A stretch of DNA of 64,000 bases, taken from contig JAAXNY010000001.1 in assembly GCA_013420905.1 (NCBI GenBank), positions 5,890,001-5,954,000 on the forward strand, written 5' to 3'. Source of the DNA: Collybia mongolica (lineage: Eukaryota; Basidiomycota; Agaricomycetes; Agaricales; Clitocybaceae). Positions within the stretch are counted from its first letter, which is position 1. The number at the start of each line of letters is the position of its first letter. Shown here in pieces: positions 22,300 through 33,282 of the stretch. Under the pieces are notes generated by a model, which did no database searches, was not told the origin of the DNA, and saw only the letters and a list, made by a program, of their open reading frames with translations. The translations under genes were made by a program, and so were the position numbers.

Positions 22300-25200
22300 G
22301 GGCAGTCCATAAGGATTTCATTGCATAGAAACCCCTATGTCCAACAGAGTCATGAGATGCCTTCATCATATATGTTCGGTGATTTTTATCAACAACAAGC
22401 TGGTGTGCGCTATTGATATTTTTCCTATACATCCGGCCCTCTGGATCCAAAAAGAAATTAGACGCCTGCCTCACAAATTTTAGGTAGGTGTGATCTGTCA
22501 TTCCTTTTGGTCTCTTTTGTGGTCTTTTTAACCATTCCTTTATTAAAGGTAGGTTTTTATCCTGTTCCTGCACCGTAGGTGTTTGTTTAGACTTGTCATA
22601 TACTTCCCTTACATTAGGGTCATATTTAAACTTTTCATTGGGTATGACAGTAGTATTTACAAGTTGCTTTAGATAAGCTTCTCTTTGAGTACCAAACTGT
22701 CCTAAACCTAAGTGCTGTTTTATTTCTCCAATAAGTGCTGCTTCACCAGCCCAAGCATTGTTTACTTCAACTTCAAAATCAGAGATTTCCTTGGCAAGTT
22801 GGAATAAATATCCGCTGTGCATGTCAATCTCTTCCTTAAAGTCTGACAATTCCAAAGGGTCATCCAATCCTTCAGTTGGGTTGATAAACCTTAAAGGACC
22901 TGAGGGTTCATCATAACCATTGTCTGGGTCCAGGTAGACAGGATCCCCTAGCCATGCATCTCGTCTTGACAGACCATCTGGGCCAAAGCCTTTACCAGCT
23001 TTATGAACCAAAGTAAAGTGGAACATAAGTATCCTATCAATCCACCTATTTACCATTGCATTAGGTCCTAGACTTGGGTTTGATAACATCCCCTTATGTA
23101 CTTTGCATCTGTTTCCACTACCAAATTTTGTACTCCAATAAACCAATAATAACATGCCATTAGAACTCTCATTAATCTGAATAGCTCTTGTTTGGGTTGT
23201 GAGAAGCACGCTTTGCGCTCATTCAGAGTTATTGAGTCAAATCTAGCATAGTGCTTTCTTCCAGGTATATCAGGGTCTTCCTGATAGATATAGTAGCCTA
23301 CGGCTTTCCATGACGTATCTACTGACAATACCACTGGCGTATTCCAGGTGTAATTAATTGGACAGAGCGCAGGGCTATTTTTAAGTGTGTCTAATAATAG
23401 CTGCTGCACTTCTTTTTGCTCAGGCCCCCATATCCAAGGTTGACTACTTCTAGTTAACTTTTGAATTGGTTGGCCTATACAGGCAAAATCTTTAATGAAA
23501 TTCCTGCATACACCAATAGTTCCCATGTAAGCACGTACTTCACTGACATCTTTGCATGGTCCCCATCTTTCAACTACACCAATCCTATCAGTAGTAGGTT
23601 TTTGTCCTTCATAGGTACATCTATGTCCTACCACTAGAATTTCACTTGCGCATAATGTAGACTTATATCCTGAAAAGGTTCCTCCAGAATACTTCATTCT
23701 CTGTACAACACAATTTACATTTTGCATATGTTCCCAGAAGAAGCATCTAACACCTGGAGCACCAGGTAGCTCTTCTTCTGTTCCATCTGGTAGTTTGTAG
23801 TGCGTTGCTGGACCACGCACGGGTACATCATCAATGTAGAGTATTGTGACATGTAGTACCTCATCCTGTAGGATGTATGTGACATCATCATGAAATATTG
23901 GAACAGAATTCGTCCATCCCATAGGGAGTGTTACTAGTCTCAGCGCACCAAATGGTGTTTGGGACATGGTGAGATCGTGCGAGGTTTCTGCTAAAGGCCT
24001 CTCATTGTATCCTACATACAGATCCATCATTCTGCCACAAGTGCACCCTGCAAAGTGTTCTGCTAGTTCTTCGGTAGCGGGTGGTAAACCCAAGTGCACT
24101 ATTGTGACTGCATTCAGCAGTTCTTGACTATGTACAATTCTAAGTTTCTTCCTGGGCCTTTCTTTAATATGGTAAACCATCTAGACCTATATGATGAATT
24201 GGACCTCTCATAGACCCCTGCATCAATTTTAGCCTCAATGATTTTACAAACATCTTCATAGATCCCTGGTGGGATTCTAATGTTCCTCTCTGTCCATGGC
24301 GTATGTGGGACTACTGGTATTTTGACAGGAGGAAAATATTCCTTCTTAAAGCTACCGCGCTCACTATCATTCCAAGCAAAACCATCGTTATGTTTGCACA
24401 TAAAGTCGTGGATTATATCCATCTCTTTAGGTTTTAAGAAGCTCTCTTCTTCGTGTACTCTTTGGAAATCCACGCGCCTTTCCTCAGTATACCTTCCAGT
24501 TGGTTTAAACGGAGGTGGGTTAGGCGTTAGAACTGGTAGAGCTGCTAAAAGGTCACCCTTTATATCTCTGATAATTCTAAATTTATCAGGCAGATCCGCC
24601 AGTGTTGGTTTTGTTTTCAAATGTACTGGTTTATACTTCTTTCCTACTAGCTGATCTATGGACTCAATATTACACTTTTCACCTGTTACTGTTCCAAGAC
24701 CGTGCTCATTAGTGCCAATTTGCCACTGCTTTAATTTACTTAAAGCTTTATCAAGCATGGGCTGTTCTTGAGTGTATGTCATAGGTCTAGTGGGTGTACT
24801 TATCTGGTCCCTTCTGTTCTGCTCATAGTTTATTACTGGTCCATTGCGCTCATCTACAGAAGCCAAGTACGTGGCTAGTAATTTGCGTTCAGGTACTATA
24901 CTATTCATGTTTACATCACTTCTAGACAAAAAGACATCTCTAAGTTCTTTGTGACCAAAATTCCGCTTATCAGTAGGGTGTCTATAACCCATTATAATAA
25001 AGTTTCCATTCTCATCTTCAGCAATTTCTACGGCTAGCTCTCCTTGATCACTTTGGATTAAATCATCGAAGGCCAAAAATCCTGCTCTGGTTGTCTTTTC
25101 AACAGCTTAGGCGGTGATCCCTTTGCATGGGTAGGGATAGTACACCTTTGTCCCGTGTTAGGGTCTGTGATAGTGACTACTTGTCCCCTGTCTCTAGCAT

Positions 25201-26264
25201 TTTTGATCTGACTTTCTGTGAGTGTATAAAATGGTCTCCCAAGCAATACTTTGTATGCGGGTGAATTTATGATATGTACTTGGAGGTAAATGGCCATGTC
25301 ATTAAACAAGAAAGGGACGTTGCGCGCTAATCCCGCTGTTTTCTCCACTTGTTTATTAGCACTCTGCATGTGTATGACAATGTCTGGATCCCATGAAATG
25401 TCCAAGTCTAAAGCCATTTGTTTAGCCATTGATACTATTTGGGATCCCCCATCTAATAAAGATTCCTCCATTCCTACCCCATTTATTACTGGATATACCG
25501 TGTGCAAAGAGGCCAATTCTTTTGCTACATACAACTGTTTGGGCTCTTCCCCAACTGATAAAGACTCTAAATATTGTAGGACTGGGTCTCCACATATTAT
25601 AGATCCCTTAGGTATTCTGCTGCAGTCATACTCCAAGATGAAGAAAGACTGGAATGGGATTGACTCTACTGGTAGCGTGTCATGCCATAAGTAGTTATCA
25701 TCAAGTTCCCAGTCCCCTCCAAAGGGTAAGGCATCTTCCTCATCAAGTTCCGTTTATTTGCAAGTTAGCGTCCCTTTGGGTGAGGGATTTATGTCTGGCA
25801 GTTACAATATTCTTTATCCCATCTCTAATGGTTTTTGATGAGCCCATTAACTCTCCTGTGGTCAATGTGATAGGGTTGTCTAACACTTTAGCAATTATAT
25901 TGCCACCTTTTAATTTTACTTCTATTAGGGACTTAGTTTCATAAGTTGGACTGCGCTTAGTGTTAAAATTAGGTAGTGGATCAACTGGTTCAGGGTTGCA
26001 TTCCGTTCTCCAGGGTATGTAGGGTACCGTGGGCACATCAATGTAGGGTAATTCCTTTTGTAGTGGAGACTTTACTGATGGTTCAACAACTTTTACTTTC
26101 TTTTTCCTAGGAGGCGGCGCTACTGGCTCCTCTTCGCTACTATCCTGACTACTCTCCAAATTGTTACTTTCTTGACAACTATTTCTATTTTTACTATGGT
26201 CCTCAGGCTGTCTCTTGGAACGCGACCTAGTCATAGGTCTAGCGTGTTCCTTAGCCTCCTTCAT
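22286..26264 (-). pseudogene. Element B pol: protease, RT, RNase H and integrase N-terminus (truncated)
   Basis: On the minus strand a basic segment (MTRSRSKRQPEDHS, about 26230) leads into a retropepsin region with SLLDGGSQIVSM and VLLGRPFYTL (about 25060-25480). The RT follows, with TLPMGWTNSV and an intact catalytic box YIDDVPVRGP (about 23820). RNase H has VLSVDTSWKAVGYYIYQ, and the linker has GPDGLSRRD. The last recognisable piece is the integrase zinc-binding region ending GHRGFYAMKSLW. Reading stops at 22286, and the integrase catalytic core is not found anywhere in B. The pol type is a common basidiomycete Ty3/gypsy lineage distinct from A and C. Frame changes near 25060, 24115 and 23070 also disable it. 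Confidence 0.85.
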
Positions 26265-26269
26265 CAGAC

Positions 26270-28140
26270 CTAATTGAAACCCAACTCTTTAACCTTGTTT
26301 TGGTTATTGAGCTCTGCTACCTGCCCTAATAAAGTATTCATTTGTGCTTGTAAGGCTACTATGTCAGGATTCGGCACACTCTTTGCAGTAGGATTATAGT
26401 TATTATTTATATATTCCTGTTTCTGCATCTGAGGTGGTACTGGCAATGCAGTTTGCACACTCTGTTGTCCTAACATTTGTTGCACTTGAAATTGGGCCAT
26501 TTGTGCCATTATGGCTTTCAAGGTTCCAATGTTGTTACTATTGTCTACTGCATTATGTGACTGATGCATAACTGACTATACTCCTGGAGCGGGTCCTTCC
26601 GTGACATCTCTGTAATAAAGGGCTGCTACCTTCTTTGAATGGAAGTGTTCCACTTTATCTTTCAATGATACCGTTTCTGGTTCTCTTAGAATATATGATC
26701 TGTCTGGTAAACATACTCCTCCATTTGTGTTGGTTTTTATTTTTCCTTCTTCAAAATGTTTCTGTTTCTCAGGACAGGCCATTATGAAGTGTCTGGGTGT
26801 AAAACAGTAGTGACATTTATATGCATTTGGTCTTTGCAGTTGTCCTTCTTTAGGCTTTCCATACTGATTCTGATACTGATGCTGCTGGGGCGCGCTATTT
26901 GTGGCATGGTTCTGAACAGTTGCTTGTTGAAGCGCTTTCATTACATCCTCAAATCTACTCCTTGTATTCTTCTCATTTACTTGGAGACGGTCTAACAAAT
27001 TAACTATTTGTTGTTTTATTTCATCCATCTCTACTTTGATCTTGGGTGCTGCTGCTGCTGTTACAGACGTTATAAAAGATCTATTCATGTCTGGAATATT
27101 CATGTTGGCTATGCCTTCAGAAATGCTGATTGCAGTGGCTATAACTTCCTCCAGATTGTACTGATCCCCTTTTCATTGCATGAGTGCGGTGGCTTTGGCA
27201 ATAGTATTAGGATCTGCTTGGTTGTTTGTAGCAATGGCCTGTCCTGCCTGTGTGGCATTAGACTGATTATTCCCTAGCAGGGTTAGCCTTCCTTGTACTT
27301 GGGATCTGAAGACTTTGTCTAGACATCCCAAGAACTTGGTAACTAATTCTTGGTTAGAGATAATAGGTGGCCTAACTCCCAAGAGTTTAATAGATTCTGC
27401 TTTGAATTCACACTTTAGCTTTTTCAGTGCAGCCTCATCGGTTACTCCAATACATGGGTTGGCATGACACACTGCTTCTAACTTGGCTACTGATCCTTCT
27501 ACTTGATCGAGTGCTTCCTGATAACTAGAGATCAACTCTGTCTTGAAATCCGTCCAAGTGCCTGTTTTATAGTGGTCTAATGCCCTCCACTCATTCTCTG
27601 ATTGTAGGCCTGCATATTTTCCTAACATTAACTTCTTTTCTTCATCATTTGTAATGTTACACTCCTTCCATAGGACCTCCATTTGCTCCAGAAACCGGAT
27701 TAAACCTGTGGGCTCTTTTCCTTTGAATACTGGTGCATCATGGATGCCTGGTTGGGGCATATATTTATGAGGGGGTTCAGTCATGATTACTGAATGGTTC
27801 TGAGTAGCTAATGAGTTTGGGTTTGCTACTGGGTTTACTACAGATGATCTTCCACGCGCTACTGGTCTACTAGTAGTCAATATGTTTCCTAAGGGCTCTG
27901 GGCTTCTAAATACTTGCCTTGGTCCTGAAGATCCAAAGGCTGGTTGTGAAGACCCTCATGTGCACGCCTGTCTAGGAGGTGGTAACGGCTCTGTTACTCC
28001 AGCATTTTGCAAATTTTTAGTCTTCCACGTTTTTATAGCTACTTGTCTTGCAAGTGGCTGATTAGTTAGTCTGTTTGATGAGCTGGCTTGTGGGCGCGGC
28101 TCTTGAGACAGATTGACTAAACTTTCTCCACTCTACTTCA
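26270..28140 (-). pseudogene. Element B gag
   Basis: Minus-strand reading from about 28140 gives a low-complexity N-terminal region (PRPQASSSNRLTN), one TGA at about 27957 before GSSQPAFGSS, then the capsid-like domain (FKGKEPTGLIRFLEQMEVLW, at about 27730). This is followed by a glutamine-rich segment and the knuckle CHYCFTPRHFIMAC, which has an intact CX2CX4HX4C pattern (about 26810). A break at 27173-27103 and stops at 26576 and 26270 interrupt it. Confidence 0.75.
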
Positions 28141-28219
28141 ATTTGTAGATGACGTTACTTGTCTTGGTATAATATTTTTCAAAGAAAGATGCTCTCTTTA
28201 GACTATTCAAAACTCTGAA

Positions 28220-28237
28220 CCCTCACGGTGGGCTCCA
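28220..28237 (-). promoter_or_regulatory. Primer-binding site of element B
   Basis: Two bases inside the 5' LTR the minus strand reads tggagcccaccgtgaggg. It starts with TGG, the complement of a tRNA CCA end, as expected for a tRNA-primed element. Which tRNA it matches could not be determined by eye. Confidence 0.6.
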
Positions 28238-28239
28238 GA

Positions 28240-29454
28240 TGAAAGGGGGCTCCTGGGCTATAAGTGTGCTGATGCTATGAAATGTAATCTCTTACACACA
28301 CACACACCAAACCTAACAATCAACATACGAACAGTAGGAATCACCTGTTTTGAGTTCAGGTTCAAGTGCTTAGAAGCACTAAGCTTTGAATAGTACTAGC
28401 CAAAGCTCTTTCCAATGATCTCTCAATGGGTTTGATTCAGACAAAGCTTCAACACAAGTTTAAAACTTGCTAGGTATATTTGTAATATCTCTCAATCCAA
28501 TAGACTGAGTACCAAGTGTACATTCAATTATTAATGATCCCAAGTGGATCTATAAGTCCAAGCGACTTATTAAACAAACAGTGCCAAGTGCACTAAGGCC
28601 AAGTGCCTAGTAATTCCAACAGACAATGTGGTACTAAGTTCCAAGTGAACTAAGACTCTTCAATTCTGTGATCTCTTCAAACAATTCCAATCAAGACAAC
28701 TTTGAAGCAATCTGAGCCTTAATTCAGGCACACAATAGTGTTTAACAAATGTGATTTGTATACTCTATAGTAGCGCAAAGTGGGGGCAAGATTCCTTACC
28801 TTTGCACTACTCATCTACAGTCTATTTATAGTGTACAAACTAAATATCATACAGAATGTAATTTTTATATGGAACTGCACTCCCCCCTGCCAAGGATCTG
28901 TATTTAATGCTGATGCATCCTCTACCACTTGGCGCGCACACCATACATGCCAATTATGCCGTTTACTGGTTACTTATCAAATATTGAAAGAGCTGGCTAA
29001 ACTCTTATCAAGTCCCGACTGCGTGCTTTGTTATTTAAAACAGCGTGGCACTGTCATTTACTTCTCCTGATCATCCCAGTTGTTATTCACGGTGTCCCAT
29101 CTCTTCTGGTAGTTAACACCAAGTGCCCCTGACTAGGATCAGGTTGTGCAAGTCCTGAATTTACAATTACTTCTCCTATTAATGATGATCCCCAGACTAA
29201 TGATATCATACTACAATGGTTACTTATGAATTAAGATACCAAGGTTGTAACTGGGCATGGTGAATAGGACTAATAATAGGCCATACTCATAGTCCTCTGT
29301 ACTGATAGTGTATTATCCATTAGACTAGTTCACTCTGATTAGCCATCTCAGAGCTTGACTCTAATCCTTTATTACTGTTTACTTGGTTATTAGAAATGAT
29401 ACTAATAGCCTTACTTGTTGACTTTATAAGTGCAAACAATTTCAGGCCCTATCA
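28240..29454 (-). repeat. 5' LTR of element B
   Basis: This 1,215-base LTR is the partner of 9733-10947. Differences are overwhelmingly transitions, several of them CG versus TG or CA. Confidence 0.92.
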
Positions 29455-29863
29455 CCGTGAGAGGAGCCTGAGACCTGAAACTGTTGACATAAACCTCTGC
29501 CATCATAGAACCCTGAGAAAGTTTAGATAATTCCTCCTGTGCCACATCTGCATTGTGGACAGGTTTGAAATAGTCTTTGAACTTCTTGGCAAATGAGTTC
29601 CAATCCATGAAAGGGGCCATGCCAGTTCCATTCTCATAAGCTTTGATCTCCTGATACATCAAATTGCACCAATTTTCCACGATGTTTCCTTTGCCATTTT
29701 AAACCATAGATAATGCAAACATAATCTTCTGATTCTCATCCAAACTATTTTTGCCTCTAAAATAGAAGACACAAGATCTGATGAAGGTGTCAATCTTCTC
29801 AGGCTCTCCGTTGAACTCTTTTGGAGCTTTGATCTTGATCTTTGATGGCTTAGGCTGTGCCAT
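29455..29863 (-). pseudogene. Element A gag, N-terminal part
   Basis: The frame starts at ATG 29863-29861 (MAQPKPSKIKIKAPKEFNG). It is interrupted by a TAA after FALSMV at about 29700, then resumes with ENWCNLMYQEIKAYENG and MDWNSFAKKFKDYFKP. It reaches SFRSQAPLT, where element B entered. This is the standard chromovirus gag capsid region and joins the part ending at 9277. Confidence 0.87.
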
Positions 29864-30663
29864 TATAGCAATGAGGTTTTCCACGTTGTCTGCAGTGCAA
29901 GTCCAAACAGGTATGAGGTTGGTGAGAGAAGTAATAAGGTGGCCAAGATAGCCAGCCCAGGAATCATTGGGTGGGGTGGTGATAGGAGTGGTAGATATGA
30001 TGGGATATGATGTGATGTGAAGAGGTGTAGGAATGTGTGTGAATGTGTATGGAAAAAGCAATGTTACAAGTACTACTTGATAACACTGGTGCTGGTTGGT
30101 CTTGTGCCTATCGTATCTGTGAACAATGGCTAAGAATGCAGGTAGTCCAGCCAGACTATGCTCATTTGAGTCACATTCAGGGAGATTGATCAAGACGAAT
30201 AACTCTTTTGCAGATCAGACCAGGGCCCTCTACTAGGATAGGTGCCCCCTGGCAGGTGTTTACTCTCCAAGGATTATAAACAACCCCTTGACAGACCCTC
30301 TTTGGCACAGGCCACAGATATGGATCAGACTGATACAAGTGGAGTTACCCAATGTGAGCATTGAGCATGAAAGGTAAAGATGTTGAGTAAAAGTGAAAAG
30401 ACAAAATGAAATGTTGTGTAGTGGTGATGAGATGAGAAATCAGTCTTGACTTGGAGACATGGGAATGGTAGAGGTCGGAGGAATGGGAAATGCAGTGGTA
30501 GGTTTGAGGAGAATGTAAAATGTGTAGTGGGTGTGGTGAGTGTTGGTTAGAGTAGAGAAGAGGAGAGGAGAGTGACAGGAACAACTCCTGAATAGTAGAG
30601 ATCAATGCAAAAGCAAAGCAGTACTAGACAAGGGATCTGGTCACAGGTGGTAACTTGAGATAA
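29864..30663 (-). other. 5' leader of element A
   Basis: About 800 bases between gag and the 5' LTR with no recognisable domain. The sequence just inside the LTR (minus strand ttatctcaagtt) does not begin with TGG and has no clear complement in the LTR, so the priming mode of A is unresolved. Confidence 0.5.
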
Positions 30664-30817
30664 TGTTAGGACTAAGAAAAACCAACAGTTTTGAGTTAGA
30701 GTTCTATCTACTACAAACAACAAACTATATACTAAAGACCATGAGGATAGTGCATGTAACTACAGACTGCATGTATACTACTGTGGTGGAATCTCATAGA
30801 ATCTCATAGAACAATAG
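30664..30817 (-). repeat. 5' LTR of element A, first segment (154 of 185 bases)
   Basis: The sequence matches 1406-1559 with about nine differences and is cut off by the CACTA transposon after acaatag. Confidence 0.9.
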
Positions 30818-31149
30818 CACAGCACAAAGCCTGAGATATCCCGGCACGTGAAACGTGAGAAAAGTTCAAGTATTTTGCCAGATATCCTTGCATATCAACT
30901 GAAATACCCCGCACGGAATATTTCCAGGTTATTACTCATAACTTGGACATTTTCTGATAATTTCGCTTGTCATTTCGCCAGAGTTTCGCCAAACATATCA
31001 CGACCACATTTACTATACCCAGCGCGCGTGCGGGGATCGCTCCCTCCGTTTGCTCTGCCAATGCCAATCCATGACGAGGAAACAACTATATATTATTAGC
31101 TTTAACTACGTATACATCTGACAGCTGTCAAGAACAGTGATGGGAAAAA

Positions 31150-32948
31150 ATGGTTACATGTGATCCTCGCAAACGAACGCGTCGCGTCAACCTTCCTGTT
31201 ATCTCAATAAAGTGCGATTCAACAATGAACGAGAGCTCCGCTCCTGCAACAAGCAGTCCATGTGAACCTACCTCATTTACAACCACCGGGACACAGTCGA
31301 AGACCAAAGCAAACGCTAGCGTATTCCTGGCAACCTTGAACAAACACGACACGAGAATCAATACACTTGAAATTGACAATGAAGAGCAAGAATCGAGGAT
31401 TCAAAGACTTACTGATGAAAATAAAGTGATACGACAAGAACTTGATCTCCTCAAGCGGACCGTGGCTATGCAACAGAAAGCTCAGGCCTCAGCAGATGGT
31501 CGACTGGGTGTATTGGAAGCGGATCAGCTTGCGATGAGAGAAAAAGATGGTGATGATAGCGAGAGCTCCGAGGGCGACGATGGAGAAGAAGTGGTGACTG
31601 ATATGATGGCGCGCGAGCGCAAGGCGATTGAGGAAAGTTTGTCCGCGTTCTCTGATCCAAGTTTAAAGGTGTGTCAAAACCGCAATGTGCACATAGAAGA
31701 ATACTCACGAAATAATCAGGAACTTACCCGTTTTGCATTTTCCACCAAACTGAACCTCGCGAAGCTCCTACCAAAAAATCTCCCATGGTACCCCGAAAGC
31801 CCTGACAAGATGACCTGGCCACGAATTACAGGGACTGATGACCCAGTGCTCCGTTTCCGATGGGACAAGGCCTGGGATCACGAAGACAACTTTTACTCCA
31901 TTCGCATGATTATCACATATATGAATCACCACGGCAGCAAGCTTGTACCAGCCGCTTCGGGAGCCTTGTCCAAGATCAGCTCTGATGACCTTCAGAAGTG
32001 GGTCATCGAGAAATTCACGAGCCTGCAGAAAGGCCTCCGAGATGGAGGTTATCTGAATTCACGGAACAAGCGAATTATTGCCAAGGCGGCCGAGGCATCA
32101 GCTCCCAGTGACGAGGTGCAACCAGAGGCGGGCGAAGATGCCGCGATGCAAATAAAGCTCGAGGGAAAAGCGAAGAGGTCGAAGGTATCGGTTCTGGCTA
32201 GTCGTGCCAGAGGGGTAAGTTCAATATTGTTTCATGCTGGAGTTTATTGACATTCAGTCATAGAAACTGGAGGTGAGGATGAGAAAGCGTGAAAAACTAC
32301 TGCCCAATTCCCCATACCGCGACAAGAAGTACGATGCTGCATTCACAAGAAAGCTCATGTCAGATGATGAGGATGAATTTGACGCAAACGGTGCAAAAAC
32401 AGCAAATTTTGTCTCACACGCTCCAGCCTATCGTAGCAAAGAGGCAAGTCAGATAAAATTTAGGCTTTACTTAGACTAACATACCCAATTGGCTGCAGCT
32501 GAAGGACCTGTTTGCTGCTGTGGATGCTGCACCAGACCCAGATGGCTCTGCACGTTACACACGCCGTGTGATTGGACCCATTTGTGACGAGCCACCGAAG
32601 GTTGGGAAAAAGATAGAATTGAAGGCCCGGCGGTGGATGATTGACCCAGATTGGCTTGTGAAGGAGGAGAATCAAAAGTATGATATCGAGGCCCGGATTG
32701 TGGACAATGGTAAGGCCTGGGGCGATGATGAAGATCCCGAGGTGCTGTTGGCGAAGCGAGAAAGATTGAAGGCAGATAAAAAAGTTATTGCAGACGGGAA
32801 AAAGAGGAAAACGATGGATGCTGCTGTAGAAAAAGAGACAAAGAAAGCGAAAACCAGCAAGGGTAGAAAGGGTGTGAAACCAAACAAGGCACGGGCAAGT
32901 TCCTCGGCTGTGAATGAGGATGATGGTGACAATGACAACAGTGACTGA
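31150..32948 (+). CDS. CACTA accessory protein (possible TnpA-like DNA-binding partner)
   Basis: Three exons (31150-32214, 32264-32443, 32499-32948) give an uninterrupted 564-residue protein. The second intron begins with GC rather than GT (gcaagt). A coiled coil rich in Glu, Lys and Asp covers roughly residues 60-150 (for example IQRLTDENKVIRQELDLL). It is followed by a conserved-looking domain with LPWYPESPDKMTWPRITG and RMIITYMNHHGSKL. The C-terminus is strongly basic and lysine-rich (KKAKTSKGRKGVKPNK) with an acidic end, which suggests nuclear targeting and DNA binding. Plant CACTA elements encode a second protein (TnpA) that binds subterminal repeats. A similar role is inferred here from position and charge only. 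Confidence 0.7.
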
Positions 32949-33282
32949 CATGTGAACATTCCTTGCTTACTGTATTATTCCTCTCCTTCATTGTCTTCAT
33001 CATCGAATAGGTCATCAGGTTCGGTTCCTACCTGTAGGGACCGTGAAGCTCTTTTAACAACATAGAATATAGTACTGACATGATCAAATGATACAGAGAC
33101 CCAGAGGTCTTTTTGAATGCGCTGCGAATGGATGGGAATAAGTGCGAGTGGGCTGTCAATTTTCGAAATGGGTATGATCTCCGGAGGATCAAACTGATCA
33201 GCATATGTTGTGTGAATCCCAAGGGTCGATGCACTGAAGATTCCATTAACCTGAACAAGCATTTGAATAGGTATCCCACATA

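Larger units (their letters stand above)
9733..29454 (-). mobile_element. LTR retroelement B (Ty3/gypsy pol) carrying two antisense genes, inserted in gag of element A
   Basis: Both LTRs are 1,215 bases (9733-10947 and 28240-29454), begin tgaaaggggg and end ccctatca. The flanking 4-base sites are ctgt (9729-9732) and ccgt (29455-29458), one transition apart, and excision rejoins the gag reading A-P-L-T-G-F-N-N. The minus strand carries gag, protease, RT, RNase H and the start of integrase (28140 down to 22286). The region 11399-22299 instead contains two plus-strand, intron-containing genes and the nested element C. A primer-binding site flanks the right LTR and a polypurine tract flanks the left one, which confirms minus orientation. 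Without C the element is about 12.9 kb, long for this class. No integrase catalytic core was found. Confidence 0.88.
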
